Of a DNA stretch of 64,000 bases, positions 44,115-53,160 are shown piece after piece. Position 1 is the first letter of the stretch; each line of letters opens with the position of its first letter. The notes beneath the pieces are model-generated. The model was not told the DNA's origin. It saw only the letters and a program-made list of their open reading frames with translations, and searched no databases. The position numbers were made by a program, and so were the translations under genes. The stretch is taken from contig OZ251218.1 in assembly GCA_965240365.1 (NCBI GenBank), positions 2,046,001-2,110,000 of the forward strand, written 5' to 3'. The DNA is from G965240365 sp965240365 (GTDB taxonomy: Bacteria > Pseudomonadota > Gammaproteobacteria > Eutrophobiales > Eutrophobiaceae).

Positions 44115-47100
44115 ATGCCGAAAAGAATATTCACCGTCTGTTACCGCCTGCTCTGGTATGGTTTTGCGCTGATCGTGGTCGGTGCCGCCATACTGGTGAC
44201 GGCCCTGCGCCTGATGCTGCCCGGCATTGGCGCCTACCAGCAGGAAATACAGGGCTGGCTCGGCGACCACATGGGTTATGCGGTCACGATCGAGGACATC
44301 CGCGCCGAGTGGGACGGCTGGGCGCCGCATCTTTTCCTGGACGGGTTTGCGCTCTACGACGGCCCCGGCCGGGCCCTCATCGGCCGCTTTGAGCAGGCCC
44401 ATATCAGCATCGATCTGACCGCCAGCCTGGCGGAGCAGAAATTGATCCCGTCTCAATTAGCCGTGCATGGGCTTGGGCTGGACCTGGTGCGCGAGCGGGA
44501 CGGCCATATCTCCATCAGTAGCAGCAACCGGCATAACGCGGCCCCCGGCGATGCCGGCGGCGCCCTGCCGCAATGGCTGTTGCAACAGAAACATATCGTG
44601 CTTGATAACGCCCGGCTCCGCTTTAGCGATGCCAGACTCGGGCAGGCGCCGATCCTGCTCGCCAATGCCAGACTGACACTCAAGACCGCCGGCGAACGCA
44701 TCCAGATCGATGGCGCCGCCGAACTGGCGCAGGGCGGGCGCCTGCAAATCAACCTGGACGCCAGCGGCAATCTGCTGACGCCGGACTGGCAGGGCGATAT
44801 TTATATTAAAGCCAGCGCGGTCTCGCCCGCCGAGCTTGGCCCGGCCCTGCCGCTGGCCGGCGGCAGGGCCGATCTGCAACTCTGGAGCCGCTGGGAGACG
44901 GCCGGCCTGCAAGACTTTTATGCCGAACTGAACTATCGGGATTTCGAATTGGCCTACCACGACCACACGCTGCCCGTGGCAGAGGCCGCGCTTGGCGTGC
45001 ATGGCGCGCGCGGGCCGGGGCGGGGCTGGCTGCTCAATATAGAGACGCGCGCGCTACAGACTCAAAACGGCCGCTGGCCGGCGGGCCAGTATCAGCTTGC
45101 GCTTGAAAACCGGGCCGGCGAGACCCGCTATGAGGCCTATTTTTCCTATCTGAAACTGGAAGAAATCCTGCCGTTTCTGGCCGCCGCCGGAAGCGCCGAC
45201 GGCGCGATCCCGGCCCGGATCAAGCAGGCACTCGACTGGGACAGCCTGACGGGTGTCCTGAAAGACGCACGCCTGAGTTTTTCCGCCGGGCCGGCCCCGG
45301 CCGCGCCGCGCCAGTTCAGCGGGCAGTTCCTGAACCTCAATATCGGCAGCCGGGATAAGCGCTACCGGGCTGAAAATCTGGCGGGCGCTTTTGCGCTCGA
45401 CCGGCGCAAGCTCAACATCCGGTTCAAGGGGCCGCAAGCCACGCTGGCCATCGGCCCGCTCTATGAGCAACCGCTGGCGCTCGGCAATATCGACAGCGCG
45501 CTTGAACTGGATTATGGCGCAATACCCGAACTGCGCGTCAGCGCGGCCAGGGCCGACATAAACGGTCTGCCCGTGAAGGCCAGCGGCCGCGTCCGCTTTG
45601 AGCAGGCCGCGCCTTATATCAACATGCTGGCACAGGCCGGGCCGCTGGCTATCGACAAGCTCCCCGTTTTCCTGCCGCAACAGACCGGGCCGGAACTCAA
45701 ACAATGGCTGGGCCGGGCGCTCGCGGGCGGCCGTTTGAACTCGGCCGATGTGCTTTTGCGGGGCCATCTGGCCGACTTCCCGTTCAAAAACGCCGAAGGC
45801 AACTTCAAGGCCATCTTCAATATCAGCGACACCAATCTGGAATATGACCCGCTCTGGCCGCCCATCGACCAGACCGATATTGAACTGGTGTTTGCCAACC
45901 AGGCGGTCTTTGCCACCCTGCACAAGGGCGCTGTCTTCGACGCGCGGATCGGCGCGATCAGGCTCTCCCTGCCGGATATGACGGCGGCCTACAAAAGCGT
46001 TGCGGCCGAGGGCGACCTGGCCGGCGATAGCCGCGATCTGCGCTATTTCATCGAGCAGAGCCCGCTGCTGGAAGAAGAATGGCTGCGCGATATCAAGGAC
46101 CGGCTGGCGGGCGCTATCGCGCTGGATTTCAAGCTCGATATACCGCTGAATGAAGACCTGGCGACCGTTGACGGCCGGGCTGTCGTGTCCGATATGGCGT
46201 TTGCGTCCGACCTGCCCGAATTCAGCCTGGAAGCGATCCGGGGCGAGTTGAACTTCAGCGATGAGCAAATCTGGGCGACAACGCTCAACGCCTCTTATCA
46301 CGGCCTGCCGGTGCAATTAAGCCTGCCGCGCCAGAGCGAACCCGGCGCGTTTGAATTTATCATGTCGGGCCGGGCCGGGCCGGAATTTATCGCCGCAGAA
46401 CTGGCCCTCTATTTCCCCGGCCGCGACTGGCTCGGCGGGATCATCAACCGCCATGTCACGGGGCAAAGCCGCTGGCAATTTACGCTGGACTCGGTCAAAG
46501 ATGCCAGCGGCAACACCAATGAATCAATCGAAATCAGCAGCGATCTGACTGGCAGCCGCATCACCTTGCCGGCGCCTCTGGGCAAACGCCAGGGCGACCG
46601 CCGCCCGCTTGCCATTCAGGCCCGCCTGCCCGACTCCGGCATCGAAAAGATCGCTATTCGCTACGCGGACACCCTGTTTGCCGAAATCCTGCCGGGCGCT
46701 GAACCGGCGGCGGAGATAGCGCGGATCAACATCGGCCTTGGCCGGGAGGCCACGGCAATCAACAGCGACAGCGATATTTCGCTGCAAGGCGAGCTTGATT
46801 ACCTGAATCTGGGCGAATGGCAGCGGATTATCAAGCTGGCCGGGACGCCGGCAAGCGGGCAGTGGCAGACCAACCGCGGCCGGGATGACAACGATAAAAA
46901 CATCGCCGCCAGACTCGACATAAAGCGGCTGGAAATGTTTAACAGGCCATTTAATCAGGTGCGACTTGAACTCGCCCGGCCCGGCGGAGACTGGCTGATC
47001 GACTTCAATGGCCCCGATATAGAAGGCGCGGCGCGGTTTAGCGGGACACCGGGCCGGGGGCCGGGCCGTCTGCAAGCCGATCTCGACCGTATCGTGCTGC

Positions 47101-47990
47101 ACGCGGGCGCAAATGAAACCGCCGCGGCAACCCCCCGGGATTTGCCCGAGCTTGAGATCAACATCGCCGAAACCATCTATAACGGCCGCGACCTCGGCCA
47201 GGCCGCCTTGACGACCACGAACACTGAAAACGGGGTCAATATCGACCGGCTGAGTTTCAGCAAACCCGGCTTTAATCTGACTGCCGATGGCCGCTGGACA
47301 TTCGGCGGCGGCGCGGACCGATCGGATTTTTCAGCCACGCTGGAAGCGGATTCGATCAGCGCCCTGTTTGAAACCTTCGGCTATGAAGGCGCCAGTATCG
47401 AGGGCGGCAAGACCACCATGACACTCGCCGCCAACTGGCCGGACACGCCCATGCGTTTTGCCCTTGAAAAGATGGACGGCCGGCTGGAGATGGCGATAGG
47501 CAAGGGGCAGTTTCTTGATATTGACCCCTCGCTGGGCCGCGTGTTCGGCCTGTTGAGCCTGCAAGCCCTGCCGCGCAGACTGACGCTGGACTTTAGCGAT
47601 CTGTTCAATGAAGGCTTTGCCTTCGACAATATCCAGGGCGGCTTCAGCCTGCAACAGGGCCATGCCTATACCAATAACCTCAGGATGCGGGGGCCCGCGG
47701 CGGACATCATGATCAGCGGGCGCACCGGCATCGTCAGCGAGGATTACGATCAGATCGCCACCGTCATACCCCGACTGACGAACAGCCTGCCGGCCGCGAG
47801 CGCCCTGTTCGGGCCGGTCGGCATCGGGGTCGGCGCCGTGATCTATCTGACCGGCGAACTGTTCGACTCGGTGCCGGACAGCATCAACCGGATTTTAAGC
47901 TATCAATACCGCATCACCGGCAGTTGGGATGACCCGCGCATTGAAGAGATAAGCGAGCCGCCCGCGACAGACGGTTTACCGCGACTTTAG
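44115..47990 (+). CDS. yhdP: YhdP family AsmA-like inner-membrane/periplasmic protein
   Basis: Very large (1291 aa) protein with one N-terminal membrane anchor (LLWYGFALIVVGAAILVTAL) and a long periplasmic repeat domain of the DUF3971/AsmA-C type, ending in RILSYQYRITGSWDDPRIEE. Family members belong to the bridge-like lipid-transfer group that moves phospholipids to the outer membrane in Enterobacteria. ATG 44115 fits; the open frame upstream runs inside rng. Confidence 0.9.
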   Translation: MPKRIFTVCYRLLWYGFALIVVGAAILVTALRLMLPGIGAYQQEIQGWLGDHMGYAVTIEDIRAEWDGWAPHLFLDGFALYDGPGRALIGRFEQAHISIDLTASLAEQKLIPSQLAVHGLGLDLVRERDGHISISSSNRHNAAPGDAGGALPQWLLQQKHIVLDNARLRFSDARLGQAPILLANARLTLKTAGERIQIDGAAELAQGGRLQINLDASGNLLTPDWQGDIYIKASAVSPAELGPALPLAGGRADLQLWSRWETAGLQDFYAELNYRDFELAYHDHTLPVAEAALGVHGARGPGRGWLLNIETRALQTQNGRWPAGQYQLALENRAGETRYEAYFSYLKLEEILPFLAAAGSADGAIPARIKQALDWDSLTGVLKDARLSFSAGPAPAAPRQFSGQFLNLNIGSRDKRYRAENLAGAFALDRRKLNIRFKGPQATLAIGPLYEQPLALGNIDSALELDYGAIPELRVSAARADINGLPVKASGRVRFEQAAPYINMLAQAGPLAIDKLPVFLPQQTGPELKQWLGRALAGGRLNSADVLLRGHLADFPFKNAEGNFKAIFNISDTNLEYDPLWPPIDQTDIELVFANQAVFATLHKGAVFDARIGAIRLSLPDMTAAYKSVAAEGDLAGDSRDLRYFIEQSPLLEEEWLRDIKDRLAGAIALDFKLDIPLNEDLATVDGRAVVSDMAFASDLPEFSLEAIRGELNFSDEQIWATTLNASYHGLPVQLSLPRQSEPGAFEFIMSGRAGPEFIAAELALYFPGRDWLGGIINRHVTGQSRWQFTLDSVKDASGNTNESIEISSDLTGSRITLPAPLGKRQGDRRPLAIQARLPDSGIEKIAIRYADTLFAEILPGAEPAAEIARINIGLGREATAINSDSDISLQGELDYLNLGEWQRIIKLAGTPASGQWQTNRGRDDNDKNIAARLDIKRLEMFNRPFNQVRLELARPGGDWLIDFNGPDIEGAARFSGTPGRGPGRLQADLDRIVLHAGANETAAATPRDLPELEINIAETIYNGRDLGQAALTTTNTENGVNIDRLSFSKPGFNLTADGRWTFGGGADRSDFSATLEADSISALFETFGYEGASIEGGKTTMTLAANWPDTPMRFALEKMDGRLEMAIGKGQFLDIDPSLGRVFGLLSLQALPRRLTLDFSDLFNEGFAFDNIQGGFSLQQGHAYTNNLRMRGPAADIMISGRTGIVSEDYDQIATVIPRLTNSLPAASALFGPVGIGVGAVIYLTGELFDSVPDSINRILSYQYRITGSWDDPRIEEISEPPATDGLPRL

Positions 47991-48002
47991 AGGGACATTA
48001 AC

Positions 48003-48446
48003 ATGCAATGGAAACCGAACACCACCGTGGCCGCCATCGCGGAACGGGCTGGCCGCTTCCTGCTGGTCGAGGAAAACATCAACGGCAAGGCGGTCTTCAA
48101 TCAGCCGGCCGGCCACCTTGAACAGGGCGAAACACTGATCGCGGCCGTTAAGCGCGAAGTCATGGAAGAGACGGCCTTTGAATTTGAACCCGAATCCCTG
48201 GTCGGCGTTTACCTCTACCCGAACCCGCATGACAGGGCCGTGACCTATCTCCGCTTTTGCTTCTATGGCCATTGCGGCCGGCATCACGCCGAGCGGCCCC
48301 TGGACCGGGGCATCCTCCGCGCCGTCTGGCTCGGCGCGGCGGAGATCAAACAACGGCCATTGCGGAGCGTCATGGTGACACGCTGCCTCGAAGATCACCT
48401 CAAGGGCCAACATTATCCGCTGGCGCTCATCCAGCATCATTGCTGA
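48003..48446 (+). CDS. nudJ: NUDIX hydrolase NudJ-like
   Basis: Small pyrophosphatase, 147 aa. The Nudix box is GHLEQGETLIAAVKREVMEE followed by T in place of the usual G. In Enterobacteria NudJ acts on thiamine and isoprenoid pyrophosphates and is encoded next to mnmA, exactly as here (four bases before the mnmA start). Confidence 0.87.
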   Translation: MQWKPNTTVAAIAERAGRFLLVEENINGKAVFNQPAGHLEQGETLIAAVKREVMEETAFEFEPESLVGVYLYPNPHDRAVTYLRFCFYGHCGRHHAERPLDRGILRAVWLGAAEIKQRPLRSVMVTRCLEDHLKGQHYPLALIQHHC

Positions 48447-48449
48447 TTC

Positions 48450-49541
48450 ATGCCCGCGGCCAAAGACAAGATCATCGTCGCCGTTTCCGGCGGCGTGGAT
48501 TCCTCGGTCACGGCGCTCCTGCTCAAACAGCAGGGGTTCAGGGTCGAGGGCCTGTTTATGAAGAACTGGGATGATCGGGACGCGGGCGGCGCCTGCCTGT
48601 GGGAGGCCGATGTGGAAGACGCGATCAAGGTCTGCGAGCGGCTGCAAATCCCGCTCAACACCGTTGATCTGTCGTCCGCTTACCGGGACAGGGTATTCAA
48701 AAACTTTCTGGCCGAATACAAAAGCGGGCGCACGCCGAATCCCGATGTGTTGTGCAATCAGGAGATCAAGTTCAAGGTCTTTCTGGAACAGGCCGAACGG
48801 CTTGGGGCCGGCCGCATCGCCACCGGCCACTATGCCAGGATCCATAAACGGGCCGCGGCCCTGCAATTATTAAAGGGCCGCGACAACAACAAGGACCAGA
48901 GCTATTTTCTATGCCGCCTCAACCAGGCCCAACTTGAAAAGGCGCTGTTTCCGCTGGGCGAACTGGAAAAAACGGCGGTGCGCAAAAAGGCCGAACAGGC
49001 CGGACTGGCCACCTTCAACAAAAAAGACAGCACCGGGATCTGTTTTATCGGCGAGCAACCGTTTCGGCAATTTCTGAGCCGTTACATCCCGCCCGAGCCG
49101 GGCCTGATAAAGACCACCGATGGCCGGGTGGTCGGCGAACATCAGGGCGTATTTTATTACACCCTGGGGCAGCGGCAGGGCCTCGGCGTGGGTGGCGTGG
49201 CCGGCGCGACGGAGGCGCCCTGGTATGTGGTGCAAAAAAATATCGAACACGGTGAACTGATCGTGGCGCAGGATCACGATCACCCTTTATTACACAGCCG
49301 CGGACTGACCGCCTCCGGCATCCACTGGATTGCGGGCAGCGCGCCGCAAGGGGCCCTGCGCTGCCATGCCAAAAGCCGCTACCGGCAACCCGACCAGCCC
49401 TGCGCGCTGGAACAGATTGACCGGCAGCGCTGGCGGGTCAACTTTGAACATTCCCAACGGGCGCTCACGCCCGGCCAGTTTATTGTCTTTTACCAGGAAA
49501 ATATCTGCCTCGGGGGCGGTATCATTGATTGCGTGGCATGA
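48450..49541 (+). CDS. mnmA: tRNA-specific 2-thiouridylase MnmA
   Basis: Makes 2-thiouridine at U34 of Lys, Glu and Gln tRNAs using ATP and a persulfide. 363 aa. PP-loop VAVSGGVDSSVTALLL; catalytic Cys in NPDVLCNQEIKF and the second in DSTGICFIGEQPF; YTLGQRQGLGVGG. Forms a pair with nudJ. Confidence 0.95.
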   Translation: MPAAKDKIIVAVSGGVDSSVTALLLKQQGFRVEGLFMKNWDDRDAGGACLWEADVEDAIKVCERLQIPLNTVDLSSAYRDRVFKNFLAEYKSGRTPNPDVLCNQEIKFKVFLEQAERLGAGRIATGHYARIHKRAAALQLLKGRDNNKDQSYFLCRLNQAQLEKALFPLGELEKTAVRKKAEQAGLATFNKKDSTGICFIGEQPFRQFLSRYIPPEPGLIKTTDGRVVGEHQGVFYYTLGQRQGLGVGGVAGATEAPWYVVQKNIEHGELIVAQDHDHPLLHSRGLTASGIHWIAGSAPQGALRCHAKSRYRQPDQPCALEQIDRQRWRVNFEHSQRALTPGQFIVFYQENICLGGGIIDCVA

Positions 49542-50359
49542 GCATGGCCGCGAACCGGGAAATTGTTATTCCCGCCTACCTGCAACAGGCAGGAATAGCG
49601 ACAGTGCGAAAGATCAAGAATTCGTTGTTTCCATCTCTATCGTCATTCCGGCGAAAGCCGGAATCCAGTGGGTTATACAATCACATTCCCGCCTGAGCGG
49701 GAATGACAACCGAGTGCGTCACTTTGGCCAGCCTGGTGCAGACAGACATAACGAATTTATTGGTATTCCCGCAAATGCCCGCCTTCAGCAGGCATTTACG
49801 GGAATTCATAATAAACCACTGGATTCCAGCTTTCGCTGGAATGACGGCGTGGTGGGAATGACTTCCTTTGTCATTTCCGCCTACCTGCAACAGGCAGGAA
49901 TAGCGACAGCGCGGAAGATCAAGAATTCGTTGTTTCCGCCCCTGTCGTCATTCCGGCGAAAGCCGGAATCCAGTGGTTTATACAATCACATTCCCGCCTG
50001 AGCGGGAATGACAACCGAGTGCGTCACTTTGGCCAGCCTGGTGCAGACAGACATAACAAATTTGTTGGTATTCCCGCAAATGCCCGCCTTCAGCAGGCAT
50101 TTACGGGAATTCATAATAAACCACTGGATTCCAGCTTTCGCTGGAATGACGACGTGGTGGGAATGACAACCGGGGTCCCTGAGGCGAAACAAATAACAAT
50201 GAGCCTGCCGCCCATTTTCCGGGCTTCCCCCCCATGAACCACAAACCGGGTTAAACATGGCCGAATTCTTGCTATATAATAGCAACTTCAGAAAAAGGAA
50301 TTTTTCGGGATTATTGGAAACTGCCCGCCAGAGTCACATTAAAATTAAGGAGAATTATC
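49542..50359. repeat. Gap with a 305-bp tandem duplication of hairpin repeats
   Basis: Bases about 49563-49867 are repeated at 49868-50172 with few differences (period 305). Each unit contains a CCTACCTGC-A-ACAGGCAGG palindrome, a CATTCCGGCGAAAGCCGG stem, a CCCGCCTGAGCGGG stem and a TTCCAGCTTTCGCTGGAA stem. The last 180 bases hold the acnB promoter. Confidence 0.85.
50252..50280 (+). promoter_or_regulatory. Probable acnB promoter
   Basis: TATAAT at 50275-50280 with TAAACA (four of six) 17 bases upstream at 50252-50257. Confidence 0.5.
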
Positions 50360-51373
50360 TTGCTTGAAGCCTATCGCCAACATGTCGAGGAACGCGCCGG
50401 AACGGGCGTGGCGCCCAAACCGCTGGATGCCAAACAAACCGCGGCGCTGGTCGAATTATTAAAAAATCCGCCGGCCGGCGAAGAAGAATTGATATTTGAC
50501 TTGATCAGCCAGCGCGTCCCGGCCGGGGTTGACCAGGCCGCCTACGTCAAGGCCGGCTTTCTGGCCGCGCTCAGCAAGGGCGAGGTCGAATGCCCGCTGA
50601 TCGACCGGGTCAAGGCGGTCGAACTGCTGGGCACGATGCTCGGCGGCTATAACATCCAGGCCCTGATCGATTGCCTCGATGAGGCCCCGCTGGCGGAGGC
50701 CGCGGTCAAGGCGCTGTCGCACACCCTGCTGATGTTCGACGCCTTCCATGATGTCCAGGAAAAGGCCGACGCGGGCAACGAACATGCCGGCCGGGTGCTG
50801 CAATCCTGGGCAACGGCCGAGTGGTTCACGGCCCGGCCCGAACCGCCCCAAAAGATCACCGTCACGGTCTTCAAGGTGCCCGGCGAGACCAATACCGATG
50901 ACCTCTCCCCGGCCCCGGACGCCTGGTCCCGGCCCGATATTCCGCTGCATGCCCAGGCCATGCTGAAGATGGCGCGCCCCGGCATCGACCCGGACCAGCC
51001 CGGCGAAATCGGCCCCATCAGCCTGATCAACGAATTGAAACAACAGGGCCATCCGCTGGCCTATGTCGGCGATGTGGTCGGCACCGGCTCATCGCGCAAG
51101 TCCGCGACCAACTCGGTGCTGTGGCACATGGGCAATGATATTCCGTTCATCCCCAACAAGCGCGGCGGCGGTTATTGTCTGGGCGGCAAGATCGCGCCGA
51201 TCTTCTTCAATACCATGGAAGACGCCGGGGCCTTGCCCATCGAATGCGACGTGAGCGCCATGTCGATGGGCGCCGTGATCGATATTTACCCCTACGAAGG
51301 CAAGATCACGGACAACGAAACGGGCGAGGAAATATGCGCAGTTCTCGCTCAAGACCGAGGTCATCCTCGATGA
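50360..51373 (+). CDS. acnB: Aconitate hydratase B, N-terminal part (frameshifted gene)
   Basis: TCA-cycle citrate/isocitrate isomerase. The N-terminal part reads LEAYRQHVEERAGTGVAPKP, very close to other AcnB proteins, and includes the HEAT-like domain and swivel (TNTDDLSPAPDAWSRPDIPL). Start is TTG 50360, fixed by the conserved Met-Leu-Glu N-terminus and by AAGGAG eight bases upstream. After codon GCA 51338-51340 a single extra G (51341) moves the frame, and translation would end at 51373 after a short false tail. The rest of the enzyme continues in another frame (next entry). Confidence 0.87.
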   Translation: MLEAYRQHVEERAGTGVAPKPLDAKQTAALVELLKNPPAGEEELIFDLISQRVPAGVDQAAYVKAGFLAALSKGEVECPLIDRVKAVELLGTMLGGYNIQALIDCLDEAPLAEAAVKALSHTLLMFDAFHDVQEKADAGNEHAGRVLQSWATAEWFTARPEPPQKITVTVFKVPGETNTDDLSPAPDAWSRPDIPLHAQAMLKMARPGIDPDQPGEIGPISLINELKQQGHPLAYVGDVVGTGSSRKSATNSVLWHMGNDIPFIPNKRGGGYCLGGKIAPIFFNTMEDAGALPIECDVSAMSMGAVIDIYPYEGKITDNETGEEICAVLAQDRGHPR

Positions 51374-52979
51374 AGTCCGGGCCGGCGGCCGCATCCCCCT
51401 GATCATCGGCCGCGGGCTGACCGCGCGCGCGCGCGAGGCGCTCGGCCTCGGCCCCGATGAGCTGTTCCGCAAGCCGCTCGCCGCCGGCGACAGCGGCCAC
51501 GGCTTTACCCTGGCGCAAAAGATAGTGGGCCGGGCCTGCGGGGTCGCGGGCATTCGCCCGGGCGCCTATTGCGAACCCCGAATGACCACCGTGGGCTCCC
51601 AGGACACCACCGGCCCGATGACGCGGGACGAGTTAAAAGACCTGGCCTGCCTGGGTTTTTCGGCCGATCTGGTGATGCAGTCTTTCTGCCATACGGCGGC
51701 CTATCCCAAGCCGGTCGATGTCAACACCCACCACACCCTGCCGGACTTTATCCAGACCCGGGGCGGTATCGCCCTGCATCCGGGCGACGGCATTATTCAT
51801 TCCTGGCTGAACCGTATGCTGCTGCCGGACACCGTCGGCACCGGCGCGGACTCCCATACCCGCTTCCCGCTCGGCATCTCCTTCCCCGCGGGTTCCGGCC
51901 TGGTCGCGTTTGCCGCCGCCACCGGCGTAATGCCGCTGGATATGCCGGAATCGGTGCTGATTCGCTTCAAGGGCGAACTGCAACCCGGCATCACCCTGCG
52001 GGATCTGGTCAACGCGATCCCCTATGCCGCGCTCAAGTCCGGCGACCTGACCGTGGCCAAGCAGGGCAAAAAGAATATTTTTTCCGGCCGCATCCTTGAG
52101 ATCGAGGGCCTGCCCAATCTGAAATGCGAACAGGCCTTTGAACTCTCCGATGCCAGCGCCGAGCGCTCGGCCGGCGGCTGCACGATTCGCCTGGGCAAAG
52201 CGCCCATCATCGAATACCTGCAATCCAACGTGACCCTGCTGCGCTGGATGATCGATGAGGGCTATGGCGACGCGCGCACGCTCGAACGCCGGGCCGCGAA
52301 TATGGAGGCATGGCTGGCCGATCCCGTGCTGATGGAGCCCGATGCGGATGCCGAATACGCCCGGATATTCGAGATTGACCTGAATGAGATCAAGGAACCG
52401 CTGCTGGCCTGCCCGAATGACCCGGACGATATAAAACCCCTGTCCGAGGTGGCCGGCGCCCATATCGACGAAGTCTTCATCGGTTCCTGCATGACCAATA
52501 TCGGCCATTTCCGCGCGGCCGGGAAAATGCTGCAAAAATCGGCAGAGACCATCCCGACCCGGCTCTGGATCTCGCCGCCGACCAAGATGGACCGGCATCA
52601 ACTCACCGAAGAAGGCTATTACAGCATCTTCGGCAAGGCCGGCGCGAGGACGGAGATGCCCGGCTGCTCCTTGTGCATGGGCAATCAGGCGCGGGTGGCG
52701 GCCAAGTCCACGGTGGTCTCGACCTCGACCCGCAACTTTCCCAATCGCCTCGGAGACGGCGCCAACGTGTATCTCGCCTCGGCCGAGATCGCCGCGGTCT
52801 GCTCTATTCTGGGGCATATACCGACGCCGGAAGAATACCTGCAATTTGCCTCTGATCTGGATCCGATGGCCGCCGATGTCTATCGCTATCTGAACTTTGA
52901 CGAGATTGAATCATTCCAAAAGAGCGCCGAGGCCGCCAAATCCCGGCTTGCACAGATCCCGGTCGCGGTCGAAAACTGA
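51342..52979 (+). CDS. acnB: Aconitate hydratase B, C-terminal part (frameshifted gene)
   Basis: Continues exactly where the N-terminal part breaks: FSLKTEVILDEVRAGGRIPL. It contains the iron-sulfur cysteines (IGSCMTNIGHFR and GCSLCMGNQARV), TGADSHTRFP and the normal end. With one base removed at 51341 the joined protein would be 872 aa, the usual AcnB size. No alternative good start exists within the fragment, so either the gene is inactive, the shift is read through, or the base is a sequencing error. Confidence 0.87.
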   Translation, partial: FSLKTEVILDEVRAGGRIPLIIGRGLTARAREALGLGPDELFRKPLAAGDSGHGFTLAQKIVGRACGVAGIRPGAYCEPRMTTVGSQDTTGPMTRDELKDLACLGFSADLVMQSFCHTAAYPKPVDVNTHHTLPDFIQTRGGIALHPGDGIIHSWLNRMLLPDTVGTGADSHTRFPLGISFPAGSGLVAFAAATGVMPLDMPESVLIRFKGELQPGITLRDLVNAIPYAALKSGDLTVAKQGKKNIFSGRILEIEGLPNLKCEQAFELSDASAERSAGGCTIRLGKAPIIEYLQSNVTLLRWMIDEGYGDARTLERRAANMEAWLADPVLMEPDADAEYARIFEIDLNEIKEPLLACPNDPDDIKPLSEVAGAHIDEVFIGSCMTNIGHFRAAGKMLQKSAETIPTRLWISPPTKMDRHQLTEEGYYSIFGKAGARTEMPGCSLCMGNQARVAAKSTVVSTSTRNFPNRLGDGANVYLASAEIAAVCSILGHIPTPEEYLQFASDLDPMAADVYRYLNFDEIESFQKSAEAAKSRLAQIPVAVEN

Positions 52980-53160
52980 TTCGGCCCGGGCTGACGAAAT
53001 AGACTGACAAAATACGCTGAACAAGACCCGGTCGCGCGCCCTTGCGGGCGAGGCTGGGCGGCAGGCCGCTCTTGGCCGGACAGAGAGCCGGTTTCAATAG
53101 CCGCCCGCTTGATCCGCCGCGGAGTGGATCGGGAATGACCACCGGCAGAGCACCATTAAA

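Noticed and set aside
45054..46316. 420-aa minus-strand frame within yhdP
   Set aside because: Antisense shadow in GC-rich coding DNA.
49563..50172. Possible CRISPR array
   Set aside because: Only two 305-bp units, hairpin-rich and without short regularly spaced repeats or cas genes.
51633..52844. 403-aa minus-strand frame within acnB
   Set aside because: Shadow of the conserved aconitase C-terminal region.
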